A stretch of 30,618 nucleotides of DNA from Schizophyllum amplum (Eukaryota; Basidiomycota; Agaricomycetes; Agaricales; Schizophyllaceae), in assembly GCA_007026445.1 (NCBI GenBank), contig VDMD01000221.1:1-30618 (forward strand). The letters are read 5' to 3'. The position numbers were made by a program, and so were the translations under genes. The notes under the pieces are model-generated. The model ran no database searches and was not told the origin of the DNA. It was given only the letters and a program-made list of their open reading frames with translations. This document shows, in pieces, positions 19,080 through 30,153 of the stretch (position 1 is the stretch's first letter; each line of letters opens with the position of its first letter).

Positions 19080-19330
19080 ACGCTTTCGCGAGGCGGCCAT
19101 TCAACGTCGCGAGGCGGACATTCAACGTCGCGAGGCGGACATTCAACGTCGCGAGGGGGTCATTCAACGTCGCGAGGGGGTCCGATCATTCAGCGTCGCG
19201 TGGTTGGCAGTCTATCGCGGTCGTCTCTACCCTGTCAGTCCCAACATGCAGTTCGTCAACTGACGAGTTCACGCAGTTTGTCAACTGACGAGTTCACGCA
19301 GTTTGTCAACTGACGAGTTCACGCTATCCG
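19080..19330. repeat. Two minisatellites in one exon (unit B)
   Basis: CGCGAGGCGGACATTCAACGT repeats about five times. After a unique stretch, CAGTTTGTCAACTGACGAGT repeats three times with a 25-bp period. Unit A has one copy of the first motif and none of the second between the same two introns. Confidence 0.85.
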
Positions 19331-19544
19331 TACGTTGACTGCATTGTACTTTCTTTGACGGTCTTGCTGACTCTCGAGTTCTAGATCACCTTCTCGTTTT
19401 TAGATCACCTTCTCGTTTCTAGATCACCTTGACCTTCTCTTTTACAATGACGGGGTCGGTGTCTACGAGCCCCTCCCCTGTCACTCCCAACACACAGTTC
19501 GTCGATTGAGTAGATCACGCCATTCGCTCACTTACGGTTCCACG

Positions 19545-19650
19545 CCGTTCGGCAACTGACGAGTTCACGTCGGTCGGCAACTGAAGGGTTCACGCCGTTC
19601 GGCAACTGACGAGTTCACGCCGTTCGGAAAATGACGAATTCACGCCACCG
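19545..19650. repeat. 25-bp tandem repeats CCGTTCGGCAACTGACGAGT (unit B)
   Basis: Four copies lie directly before the GTGAGT donor at 19651. They are related to the 25-bp repeat one exon upstream. Confidence 0.82.
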
Positions 19651-19769
19651 GTGAGTTGACCTCATTGTATTCTCCCCCAACCGTACTTAGCACTGATTCA
19701 TCTCATCCACACGTAGTACTCACTCATCCACACGTAGTACTCACTCATCTCACGGTGTTCGTCGACGAG

Positions 19770-20140
19770 GCCTCCGTGTCCCTCGGAGGGGGGCGACGTG
19801 TCCCTCGGAGGGGGGCGACGTGCTCCTCGGAGGGGGGCGACGTGCTCCTCGACGGGTGCGACTTGTTTCTCGACGGGCGCGACTTGTTTCTCGACAGTGG
19901 GCGACTTGTTTCTCGACAGTGGGCGACGTGTTCCTAGTCGGGGACACCGTGTTCGTCGACGGCGGCGACTTATTTCTCGGGGACGGCGGCGACACGATGT
20001 TCTCGACGGGGGCGACTTGTTCCTCGGGCGCGGCGGATGTTTGCGAGGGCGACAAATGTCTGCGAGGGCGACAAGTGTCTGCGAGAGCGACAGGTGTTTG
20101 CGAGAGAGAGAGAGGTGCTTGCGAGGGGGAGAGGGTGTCG
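19770..20140. repeat. GC-rich minisatellites (unit B)
   Basis: GAGGGGGGCGACGTG-like copies give way to CTCGACGGGCGCGACTTGTTT-like copies. From about 20035 there are repeats of GTGTTTGCGAGAGCGACA. This corresponds in position to the GGGGGCGAC array of unit A. Confidence 0.78.
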
Positions 20141-20279
20141 TCGACCAAGATGTGCGAGAGGGTGTATAAGCATATACTTAGATGTACCTTGTACGTAGTA
20201 GTATAAGTATGCTACAATATATATGTTTTGCACGTTGACTGCACGTCGGAGAAGAGAGGTCGAGAGTAGGAGACTCGCG

Positions 20280-20535
20280 AAACCGGGAAGGGGGAAGCAG
20301 TGCGAAGGGGACTCGGACGTGCGAAGGGGACTTGGACGTGCGAAGGGGAACTGCGAGGCATGAAGGGGACTCACACGACGTGCGAAGAGGACCCGGACGT
20401 GCGAATGGAGACTGCGAGGCACGAAGGGGACTCACGCGACGTGCGTAGAGGACTCGCAATGCGGGAAGGGGACACTCGCGACGCGCGAAGGGGACTCGAG
20501 ACATGCAAAGAAAACTCGCGACGTGCGAAGGAGCA
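20280..20535. repeat. CGTGCGAAGGGGACTCG minisatellite (unit B)
   Basis: About ten irregular copies of a 17-30 bp motif occur. Unit A has only a few related copies at 7840-7960, so this array grew or shrank separately in the two units. Confidence 0.8.
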
Positions 20536-20606
20536 GGCAGGGGTTTGTGAAGCGGTGTATTGCATGGTAGTCTACTACAACACGAGTACTATACTACATT
20601 CTCTCA

Positions 20607-20850
20607 CTTACCAGTCTTCGCCGCCCTCGCCTTCGCCCTTGCCGTCCTCGCCCTCGAGCTCGCCGTCCTCGCCCTCGCCGTCCTCGCCCTTGCCGCCCTC
20701 GCCCTCGCCGTCCTCGCCCTCGCCGTCCCCGCCCTCCGCCTTGCCGCCCGCGCCGTCTCCACACTCGCCCCCGCCTTCGCTCTTGTCTCCTTCGCCCTCG
20801 CCCTTGTCGTCTCCGCCCAGGCCGCGCTCTGCCTGCGCTCAGCGGTAATA
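20607..20850. repeat. GCC/CTC low-complexity tract (unit B)
   Basis: This is a shorter version of the unit A tract, also ending on the minus strand in GTAAGT (20611 downward). Confidence 0.85.
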
Positions 20851-20882
20851 ACGCCCGCGTGATCCGGCGTGTCCAGTTCGAG

Positions 20883-21580
20883 TTACGAACTGCCAGGGAG
20901 GGAGGAAGGGGATAAGGGGCGGAGGGAGGATGGAGGATGGAGGCGCGGCGAGCGACACCCGGGGCAAAACTTGTTCCGCGCGTTCCAGTGGTCCGTCTCC
21001 GCCGCGGTGAGCTGCTCGTGGGGCAGCGCGAGGTCGCCGACGTCCAGCGCGAAGTAGGGCGTGCCGTGGAGTTTGGCGAGCGCGGTGGCGGGGTCGGTGA
21101 AGTCGGTGGAGGGGAGGGCGTTCCCGGACTGCGCGTCTGTCTCTTCGAGGCCGAGGAAGACGAGGGGCGGGCCGCGGTGGCGCGCGCCTTCGGTGTGGTG
21201 GTTGGCATCGGAGGCGGGGATGAGGGCAGTGCCGTCTTTGGATTGGGCGAACCTGCGGGGTTCTCGTGAGGTTAAATCGAAGCGTAGGCGATCGGGACAT
21301 ACCATGGTCGATCGCCGATGAAGGACTCTACGTCTGACGTGGAGAGGTATGCGAGCCTTATGTCGGATGGGGCGTCACGAGGGGCGGAGACGAGGGGCTG
21401 ACCCAACTTGAAGAGCACCCATCGCGTGGAGGGAAGGGATGACGCGGCGTTCAGGAAGATCTGCGAGGGTCTCAACCATGATAGCCTATTAAGCGGTGAA
21501 CCGCCGAAGAGGTTTATATGTCTGGAAATATTTAGTAACTGTTGCGATTTCCTGTTCTAGTAAGCTCACGTCTCAGCCAT
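20883..21580 (-). pseudogene. NPY1: NADH pyrophosphatase (NPY1/NUDT12-like), N-terminal fragment, unit B
   Basis: The exons are 21580-21570, 21521-21303 and 21252-20883, with introns of 48 and 50 nt. The reading frame is kept throughout, and exon lengths are the same as in unit A (600 nt with the stop). Differences from A are substitutions, such as PEQLTAAE becoming HEQLTAAE. The first intron is 7 nt shorter. As in A, the Nudix catalytic half is missing after the CPGC motif. Confidence 0.8.
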
Positions 21581-21788
21581 CTTCAGCTGTCGGGGTAAAC
21601 GTCTGAAGAGATAAGTCGCAATGGTGGTGGTCGAGATGAAGGAAATGCCTTACTAATTGCCCAATTATAATGTGGGGAACGATAAGCGCGGGATCTCCGT
21701 ATGACATAGGATGCTTCGCTTAGACATCCCGATATAGAAGGTATTGTTCGAATGTTAGTGTGACGCTTGTCTCTTACGGTCATCTGAA
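21581..21788. promoter_or_regulatory. Shared intergenic region of the divergent fragments (unit B)
   Basis: This is a 208-bp counterpart with deletions relative to A, including the loss of CAGATTTACGAAATCT next to the TCF25-like start. It is less conserved than the flanking exons. Confidence 0.55.
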
Positions 21789-23026
21789 ATGCCGCCCAGA
21801 CTCAACAAACGACAGCAGCGCGAGCTGGAAGAGCTGGAAGAGCTGGAAGAGCTATCGAAGCATCAGCAACCACAAGACGAGGAACCGTTACCTACCAAGC
21901 CTTCTGGAACTGGAGGATTTGCAGCGGTGAGTATTCAGCTTGAATCACTCGATATGGTGTTGAAGTTTGTCCAGTTGCTTGCGCAAGATGAAGGGGACGA
22001 GGGCGACGATGAGCCTGAGGAAGCGGCAACGCCCTCGAAGGCGCGCAAGGTATGCATCGTTGACTGGACGCATCCCTATGTTGAACTCAAAGAAGTGAAA
22101 GCCCAAGAAGAAAAAGAAGAAGGCGCCAGCAGCTGCTAGCCCCGAAGGACCGCAAACACCGCAGACGCCTCCCCAAGACGCGCCTCCCACACCCTCAGCC
22201 TCCGCCAAGAAGGCTGCTAAGAAGGCAAAGCAGAAGGAGAAAAAGTCCGGAAAGGACGACGTCGAGCGTGCCCTCGCAGAGCTCTCCTTGCAGTGTGTAC
22301 TCTCAACCCACCATCGATCATCTGCTAAGCGTGACCCGCAGGTATCCCAGCCTCGGCGACGCCGCGTCCGCCCTCTCCTCCTCCACCAGCGCCTCCCGCA
22401 CATCGATGGACGCCCTCGCCCGCCTCCTCGCCATCTCCCCCGCCCACCTCGACCCCGAAGCCGAGATGCGCAAGTTCTTCGGCGCCAAGGTCGTGCAGTC
22501 CCACCGCGAAAAGGGCGCCCCGTCCCCCGCCCGCCGCACGGACAAGTCGAACCTCACGCGCCCGCAGCCGACGTGGTGGCCGGCGAAGCTGCGCGAGGGG
22601 CTGACGACGCGCCAGCTGACGCCGGACGAGCTCGACGCGCAGCGGCAGCGGCACGCGTGGGCGCCGCTGGGCGAGGAGCGCTGGTGGACGGTCGAGTACA
22701 GCAAGAAGTACAAGGCGGTCACGAAGGCCTTTATGCAGGTCGTCATGGCCGGCGGTGTGTAGTCCTATCGGTATCGGGGGGAGAAACTTGACTGATGGAC
22801 AACAGACCCCGAGGGCTTCTACAACCTGCTGCATCGGTTGTCGTGGCACGCGGACACGCTGCTGCAGCTGTCGGAGCTGTACCGGCATCGCGAGGAGCAT
22901 GCGACGGCGGTGGACTTTGTCGATCGCGCGCTGTTCACTTACGAGCGCGCCATGCTCGGCGCGTTCAACCTCACCTCGGGCGCCAACAGGCTCGACTTTG
23001 ACCACGTCGAGACGCGGCCATACAAG
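21789..23026 (+). pseudogene. RQC1: TCF25/RQC1-like ribosome quality control factor, 5' fragment, unit B
   Basis: The exons are 21789-21926, 21975-22049, 22102-22292, 22342-22754 and 22806-23026, giving 346 residues in frame. Relative to A there is one extra LEE triplet near residue 17 and one Ala fewer near residue 188. Other changes include PED to PQD and S to P. Both exon indels are multiples of three, whereas an indel in intron 2 is a single base. The last donor seen before the missing half is GTCTTC at 23027, and the C-terminal half is absent here too. Confidence 0.85.
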
Positions 23027-23182
23027 GTCTTCCCCCTCCTCGCTTTGCTTCTTGCTTCACCCCCCCTCCCCCTTGTTGCCCGCCTTCTCGCTTGCTTTAA
23101 CTCCAACGCTCACGTGATGTCATAGCGCGCTGAACCGGCATGGATTTTGATAGGTGTCTAGCGCCCATCCCTCCTTTTGTGG

Positions 23183-23227
23183 GCCCCCGGACATGGGTTC
23201 CCCCTACAGGGGCCCATGTCCGGGGGC
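23183..23227. repeat. Perfect 15-bp hairpin at the breakpoint (unit B)
   Basis: It is identical to the unit A hairpin and in the same position relative to the truncated TCF25-like fragment. Confidence 0.9.
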
Positions 23228-24101
23228 GTGCCACGACGAAGACTACGAGGTAACTACTGAACCGACCCTGCAACTACTGACCCGACCCTCCTCCTGCGTA
23301 CCCGACCCTCCTCCTGCGTACCAGCATACCCTTCCACCAGCATGGCCTCGACGGGCATGGCCTCGACCAGCATGGCCTCCCCCGACATAGGTCCGGCGTG
23401 CGGCGTGACGGCAAGACGACGGCGAGGGGGGCGGCGAGACGACGGCGAGGGGGGCGGCGACGAGCACGACCAGCGGCGATGAGCACGACCAGCGGCATGG
23501 CGAGAGGGGGGGGGGAGCAATGGTGGAGGGAGAGGTCAGATGGGAGGCCTTATATACTCCCTCTTGCCAAGCCCCGCGGTGCGCCGCGTCCTCGGTAGCG
23601 ACGAGTGCGGGACTGCGAGGGTGTGCGGGGGCGGGGCTGCGGGCGGGCGTCTCAAGGGATAGCGTGAGCTTGTGCGACGGGCAGCCGAGTATGCGGCCTG
23701 TGTCGTGATTGTACTGACTGCACTCACCTCGTCTCTCCAGCCCTCGACCGCGCGAAAGCACGCTCTCGACCCCGCAAAAGCACGCTCTCGACCCCGCGGA
23801 AGCGCGTGTGCACTCGGACGGCAAGAGGCAGTCGTTCTGTGAGAGAGGGAGGCATTCGCAGGGGCGAGGGACTTTGGTGGCGTGATTAGCTCGTGTAGGT
23901 AGTCGTACGTAGTTGAATACAATAATGCTTGTACCTTTCATGCCCGAGTCCCCCGCGCCGCGCCAAGGCCCTTACAGTCACGTAGGCCCTCACAGTCACA
24001 GTTCAACTTATGGCTCTCTGTCAATGATTGTGCTTCCAAGTCTTTGTATTTCTTTTCTTCAAATCGTTGTAATTCCGTGTCTATCCGACTGTACAGTGTT
24101 G
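23228..24101. other. Repeat-rich spacer with a possible minus-strand promoter (unit B)
   Basis: It appears identical to the unit A spacer, with the minus-strand TATATAAGG at 23556-23548 and the candidate ATG at 23498. Confidence 0.45.
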
Positions 24102-24359
24102 TCATACTCTAACTGCAATGCTACCCGAAAAAAGACTAATCTGAACATGCCACAGTCCCTGACCATGCAACAAAGTCCCCGAACACGTTTGTGACACCCC
24201 CGCGTATATCTCGCTGCCGTCGAGGGCGCGATAGCACGTCGAGGGCGTCCACAGAGTCGACTCGAGCGTCGTGAACATGTCCCCGACGACACGCGAGATC
24301 ACTGAGTACTAAGAGAACGTCAGCGGAATACTGATGAGGGAGGGGGGGCTTGTACTCAC

Positions 24360-25202
24360 AGAATACACGCCCCGGACGTATGGCCTGCTCGCCGGACGAC
24401 GATACGTTGCTTCGCCGCTTGGCGGACGACGATACGTTGCTTCGCCGCTCGGCGGGGTGACCGAAAGCGCAGACGAAGGGCGTATCGCGTCCGAGGTAGA
24501 GGGGAGGGGGGAGTCGTCCGAGATCGAGGGCGAGGCGCAAACGACGAAGGCGAGGGGGCCTACTACAAGTTCAGTCAGATTGAACGTGACCAATGACCAC
24601 TGAGTACTCACCCATAGCCTGCTCGCCGGACGGCGATCCATATACTCAACGCCTAGGTGGTGGGCATAAGGTGAGGGTACGTCTTGAGAGTATTAGGGAA
24701 CCGTCGGGCGCGTCGATCACGTCGCTTGGCGGACGGTGATCACGTCGCTCGGCTGACGGCGATCACGTCGCTCGGCGGACGGCGATCCATATATACTCAT
24801 CGTCTAGGCGCGAGGGGTCAGTCGGATGATAAGTGGCTAGACGTCGCACTCACCTTGCTCGCGAGACGTATACTCATCGCCTACGGGAGTGAGTCTGTCT
24901 CCCAGGCGAAGATGTAGTGAGCTACTGCGTTGGTCAGCGACGTGATGGAAGCAAACAATGAGTGACACACCTTGCTCGCCGGACGACGATACGTATACTC
25001 ATCGCCTGAGGGCGTGAATTTGCTTAGTCGGCGAGGATACACAATCTAGAAAGATCGTGAGCAACATGTTAAAGACACGATAAGTTACTTACCTTGCTCG
25101 CCGGACGACGATACGTATACTCAGGGATGCGGGTAGGCTTAGAACAGCGCGAAGGAGCTCCGTGGCGAGGAGGGCATCTTGTTCCTCAGACGATCATGCA
25201 CG
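24360..25202. repeat. GCTCGCCGGACGACGATACGT repeat family (unit B)
   Basis: It has the same arrangement as in unit A at an offset of 12,505. Confidence 0.75.
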
Positions 25203-25315
25203 CTACCGATAAATCAGCACCATGTCTGAAGATAAGACACATAACGTACCCTGCTCTCCTCTTGGATATAGGCCTGCAGCGGCGCCGACTCCAGTCCACG
25301 AGACAAAGACGAGCA

Positions 25316-26283
25316 CGGCGGCGCTGCGCGCCGCCGCGACGCGCGGCCTTCGGCCGCGCGGGGGTGGCCCCGCCCCCCGCTGTCGCGGAAGCCCGGCGAG
25401 GCGACACGCGTCGCGGCTCCCCTCCCAACAACTGGTCAACAGGTCAAAGAAAATTCGATACACATAAAATGGAATGACTCACCAATGCACTAAGCGAAGA
25501 CCCTAGAGTGTGCGACGGCGCTGCGCGCCGTCGCCGTGAGCGCGGCCTCCGGCCGCGCGGTCGTCTCCTCCGCCCCGCTGTAGTAGCCCGAACGCCCTCC
25601 TCCGCAATCTAGGAGAAATGTCAATGAGAAGCCAGTAAGATAGAGAAAAATGACTCACCCAAGGACAGACCATGAGGCGGAGCATGCGACGGCGCTGCGC
25701 GCCGTCGCCGTGAGCGCGGCCAGAGGCCGCGCAGTCGTATCCCAAGGCCCCCGCGATAGTCCAGACAACCCTCACCCGCGATCTACACGAAATATCAATG
25801 AGAAGCCAGTCAACAAGAGAGAGAAACAACTCACCAATGCACTAAGCAAAGACCCTGTACGGTGCGACGGCGCTGCGCGCCGCCGCCGTGGGCGCGGCCT
25901 CCGGCCGCGCAGTCGTCCCCCCGCCCCCAAGATAATCCAAGATCCCTCACCAGCAGTCTAGACAAAACGTCAATGAAAAGGCAATAGAGAAGAGAAAGAA
26001 CGACTCACCGAAGGACGAACCAAAGACCCTATGGGGTGCGACGGCGCTGCGCGCCGTCGCCGTGGACGCGGCCTTCGGCCACGCCATTCCCCTCCTCGTC
26101 CTGCGGACTCGCACGCGCTGCGGAGACCGTGCATGTCCGGCCGCAGCATCGACTCGCACGTTCTAACCAATGCGTCAGCACGAGACCGACGGTGCAGATA
26201 AAAGTAAGACGTACAATGGAGGAGTATGGAGATTGCGCGACGGCGCTGCGCGCCGTCGCCGGGGGCGCGGCCTTTGGCCGCGC
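25316..26283. repeat. Six GC-rich double-hairpin cassettes (unit B)
   Basis: The same six cassettes occur at an offset of 12,505, identical to unit A as far as I can see. Confidence 0.85.
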
Positions 26284-26824
26284 GACTGTCGACCCGCCCT
26301 GGCGGAGTCGCATCCGCCTGTGTCCTGTGAAGGGAGTCAGTTGGAAAATGAATCGAAGACGTAAGACGACTCACCGAAAGCCCACCCGCGTAGCGAAACG
26401 AAACCAAGACCATCCGTGACAAACGTGCGAAGATGGCGGCGCCGGCCAGCCCCCCGTCGCGCCTCGTGCCCCTGCATGCCAATGACGCCGGTGCCGCGGC
26501 ACGTCGACAACGACCCCAACAACATGGCGACGAGGAGTCAAGACTGCAGCTGGGTCAGTACAGAACATGACCCGTGTTCTGAGGCATACCTTGAGCACGA
26601 CAGATGGCACGACGCCGACGCGATGCGTCGCTGTCGCCTACGGTCTCGACCATAGCCTGCGAGCACGTTAGTCAACGTAGCGAGAACATGGCACGGCCCA
26701 CTCACCTATCAGCGTATACAAGTTTTCGTCGTAGTCGGCAGCGGGAAGGCGATATAGACGGCGGACACGTCGGGGAGGAGGGGGGCATGATGGTTGAAAG
26801 GAAGAAAAGTTCGCTGCGGAGCGG

Positions 26825-26832
26825 TATATATA
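26825..26832 (-). promoter_or_regulatory. TATA box of the minus-strand locus (unit B)
   Basis: TATATATA occurs in the same context as in unit A, 37 bp before the ATG at 26788. Confidence 0.55.
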
Positions 26833-27094
26833 CGGGCGTCGGAGCTAAAGGGAACCGAGCAAGATACTTACCCTCGTACGTGGCAGATCTACCGCAGCCC
26901 GATCTTCAACAATGGTGTCGTTATTCGGCCGCGGATTGAGCGCCCGCCGCGCCATCTAACAAAAACATTCAGAATTACCACCATTACCGTGTCGCATGCA
27001 GCAGAATGAGAGCCTTAGATGGTATCGAGGTCAGCACCTAGTTGAATGAGACCGATGAGGGATGTTTGGCAAAGTCACGCGAACGCTTGTGATG

Positions 27095-27845
27095 GTCAGG
27101 AGCAAGAAGAACAATGGACGCGGCAGTCGGTCCGGGCGCCGAAGTTGAACTTGATGGCAATCGTCGACCTCCCTCTGGCTCCCCGTGCGCTCTCTTCGCC
27201 GCAGAAAAAAAAGTAAGGATACTCTTCGGTTCCGCCCAATTATCTGACGCTTCATTTAATTTTATAGCGCGGCTTCGGCACTGGATCCGCTGAACTTTGC
27301 GCAACATCGCTGGCGGGGCATAACTAGCGTGCACAGAAGTTCTCGCCCTCTGCAGCATGTACACACGCTTTTCCAACCTCCTGAGCAGTTCCTCGGATGT
27401 TTGACGTACGGAAGATGCGTACCTACTCGGAAGCGATGCGCGATCGGCCCACGTCTTGATGCGAAGATTCCAGGTCGTATGTTGAACTGAATGTGCACGC
27501 GTTCCCATTCTGCAGTATCAGCAAGGCGTTGTCCCGTTGCGTGTCTTCCAGTATGGATACTCAAGAGGGTGGCCTACACACTAAGAGGGCGAGGGACGAA
27601 TATCCTGACACGGATTCTCTTGCGCAACGTTGCGTACGCGCCACCCTTCCCACCCTCTCGCTCACCTGTCACCCCGAATCTTCCATCTCCGAGCGTCTCC
27701 CAAACGCGCGCGCAGTCTGATAGACATCATCGCACTACGTCCGCATCGCTCCGCGCCACCAATCAGCGACAATAGCGGAGTAGGCATCCCGGCTCTGCTC
27801 GCAGAGGTAAGTTCAACATCCACACTCGCGTTTCCAACCTCCTGA
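27095..27845 (+). pseudogene. Diverged paralogue of the unit-start gene remnant (unit B)
   Basis: It is the same as in unit A up to about 27646, where single-base indels begin. The LDPLNF exon and the GTAAGG and GTAAGT donors are all present. Confidence 0.42.
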
Positions 27846-28410
27846 GTCTGCCGTACCGTGGAATCTTCCCCGTGCGTCTCCGCCACCAGCTCTTCATCTC
27901 GCGAGCCGAATATGTTGGCTTCGCTGACAGATCAGAAGCACGAGGTCGTGCGGCGAGTGCTGCACTCGTTCCACTGTGTTTTGCAAAGTTCAACATTGGA
28001 CTTAGATTTTGCACTCACCCGTGTCGTTGTCTGTCCAGCGCACGGCCTGCGAGTTAGGAGACATCACAGTTCTCGCGGAATGCTGCTACTTCTGTAGACG
28101 GTTCGCGAAAGCGCGAGCTGCACGCTGGCGGTATTCATGCGCGCCACCCAAAGTCAACAAGGGCTACCAAATTCAGCCAGATGACGTTCGTTGCGCGTAG
28201 ATCAGGGCCCGGCGGCACGATAACCTAGATAGCCTTGCTGTGCGTAATCGATCAGGACGGCCGTCGGACCATGAAGCGCTGTTCGGGTGAACGCGGCGCG
28301 CCACTCGAGGTCCCGCTCGTTCGATTTTGAGGCAGGCGAGCTCGTTCAAGCGGCGGGAGCAGACAAGCAGGCAGGAAATCAATAGATAGTGACACCCATA
28401 CGAAAGGGAT
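27846..28410. other. Unit end without a recognised gene (unit B)
   Basis: This counterpart of 15341-15909 has about a dozen one-base gains or losses, concentrated at short homopolymers or dinucleotides. No gene is called. Confidence 0.4.
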
Positions 28411-28609
28411 GCAGAAATTGACGCAAACATCGTCGCGGGCGATGATGATGGTCGGGAACAAGATGTTTAATGATCGTCGCAGTCGGTCCGACGCGCCGAA
28501 GTTCAACTTGTCCCCATCATCCATGTCCATCCCCTCATCGCGCGCCTCCGCCGCCTCGGACAAAAGCCTGTTCGGTTCCCAAACTTCCTTGATCTCTATC
28601 TCGAATCTA

Positions 28610-29830
28610 GAACGCCGCCACCATCCTGGATCCGCTGGAATTCGCACAACAGTCACGCTGCGCCCGAAAACGCACGTCTCTACCCTCCGGAGGGCGACCG
28701 CGCTCTCGCCAAGTGCCGCGATGGGTCGCGCGAATGCTTGTACGGCATGATCTCGCTTCATACCTCGGGTAAGTGGCGCCGATGGGCGAGATCTACGACC
28801 GGCCTTATCGTTCTGGGAGGTCTAGGATGTTTGACTGTCGAACTCGACGTCTTCACCGTCGAAAGTTGACATCCCCACTAAAAATATTCCTCACCGGAAT
28901 TCGACGCCGCAGGTGAAAGTGAGTGAGTCTCTCGATGCTACACCTCTCTTCGCAACCTCCAGCGAGCGCTATGGCGCGATGAGCGGGTTTCATTATGTGG
29001 CGTTGTTTTCCGTTCGCTCGTAACATGGGAATCTCGCCTTGGAAGACCGTTATTTCTCCCACGTGCTGCTTATGACATACGTGGGACACTGTCTACAAGT
29101 TTAGGACGCGTCCCCGCGCTCTACAATGCACAGTGCACCACCCCTTCCTGGTCGTCCTCCACCTCACCGCCCTCTCATTCCGCCCCCGCTCGACCCACCT
29201 GAAACGCCATTGACTCATTCAGGAGGTTCGAATACTCGGACGATCCTGCGCCGACCGCGACGGCCGCACGCACACGCCATCGTGCATACTGCACCCCGTC
29301 TCGAACTCGCCGAATCTTCCATCCTGCTGTCGTCCATTTCCGCGCTCGCCGCCCGCTCGAATAGTCTATCGCTAGCTTACTCGGGTCCGCGTATCGCCGA
29401 CGCGGAACGAGGGGAGTCTGCGCTCACTCGCCAATGTTCGTTTTCATTTCCCCGCTCACAGTACACAGTGACTTACAGAGCGCAGGGAGCGGTACTTCTA
29501 CCTGAACACGGCGGATATACGCGTCTCCGAGTCCCCGAGAATCATGTACCTGAAGAAAGCGCGAGCGCGGCGTGAACGACGGCTGGAGGCGCGTTCAACG
29601 GCCTCGCCTTGTTCAACAACAACGCTTTCCCGATGGGGAATGCGCTTACGTTGTTGTCTTCAACCTGCATCTCGATTTTCCTGGACCGCGCTCGGGTTCT
29701 CGGCCGGCGACGCATCGAGCATCGTTTCGCGTACGTGATTTGGAATGTTCTGTGATCCCTGAGCTTACCTAGAACAGCGCAGAACGACGGGCGCTCGAAC
29801 GCGAAAGGTTCAGGCTGCGGTGTCGTCAGG
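28610..29830 (+). pseudogene. Unrecognised multi-exon gene remnant (unit C)
   Basis: This third copy has the same lost middle donor as unit B, and its empty transposon site is at 29472-29478. Many one-base deletions relative to B break every frame, for example in the LDPLEF exon lead-in and near 29575 and 29695. These may be sequencing errors and not real decay. Confidence 0.35.
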
Positions 29831-29874
29831 ACATCACCACGGAAGTCAGCAAGATCCCCCGCACTTGCGTCGAC

Positions 29875-29954
29875 GACGGCGCGCTTCAGTCGGCGACGGC
29901 GCGCTTCAGTCGGCGACGGCGCGCTTCAGTCGGCGACGGCGCGCTCCAGTCGGC
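29875..29954. repeat. Four 20-bp tandem repeats (unit C)
   Basis: The copy number and pattern are the same as in unit B: three identical 20-mers and a fourth with TCC. Confidence 0.9.
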
Positions 29955-30147
29955 GACCCCAACAAAACGACCGCGCATCGAATGTTGGAAAACCAACCCC
30001 CTGAACGCAGGCGCGCCACTGAATCTTCCGCCCTTTCGTAAGTCGATCTTGGCCCCCAATTCCCGGAGATTGTTCGGTCGCCGCTGACGCGCGTTTCAAG
30101 GAGGTTGGAAAGCTTGTTCGAGGAGGTTGGACAGCTTGTTGACGGCG

Positions 30148-30153
30148 TATAAG
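30148..30153 (+). promoter_or_regulatory. TATA box of plus-strand spliced region (unit C)
   Basis: It is identical in context to the unit B copy. Confidence 0.6.

Larger units (their letters stand above)
17670..19900 (+). other. Putative spliced transcript with minisatellite exons (unit B)
   Basis: The same intron series as in A can be aligned: 18045-18098, 18519-18577, 18784-18848, 19017-19072, 19330-19384 and 19651-19716. The intron sequences resemble those of unit A. The exons between them contain different repeat families and copy numbers. The first donor is GTGCGC instead of GTGAGT, and the frame opens MMAVGSSSSPSTP at 17814. An equivalent of the last A intron was not found. Confidence 0.48.
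24102..26788 (-). pseudogene. Minus-strand multi-exon locus with duplicated exons (unit B)
   Basis: All exon, intron and promoter positions of the unit A locus recur at an offset of 12,505, and I found no base difference. The first ATG is at 26788 and the last stop at 24102. Identity tells nothing about selection because introns and exons are equally unchanged. Confidence 0.5.
15910..28410. repeat. Tandem array unit B (complete, no transposon)
   Basis: This is a full 12,501-bp unit, head-to-tail with A and C. It carries the same ordered contents as A: degenerate plus-strand exons, minisatellite exons, the captured NPY1-like and TCF25-like fragments, a hairpin and a minus-strand exon series. 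From about 23.09 kb to 27.65 kb I found no difference from unit A at a constant offset of 12,505. In contrast 18.1-20.6 kb is strongly rearranged relative to A. Confidence 0.93.

Noticed and set aside
28252..28761. A 169-codon minus-strand frame unique to unit C
   Set aside because: It exists only because of the one-base indels in the error-prone stretch; the same region in A and B lacks it.
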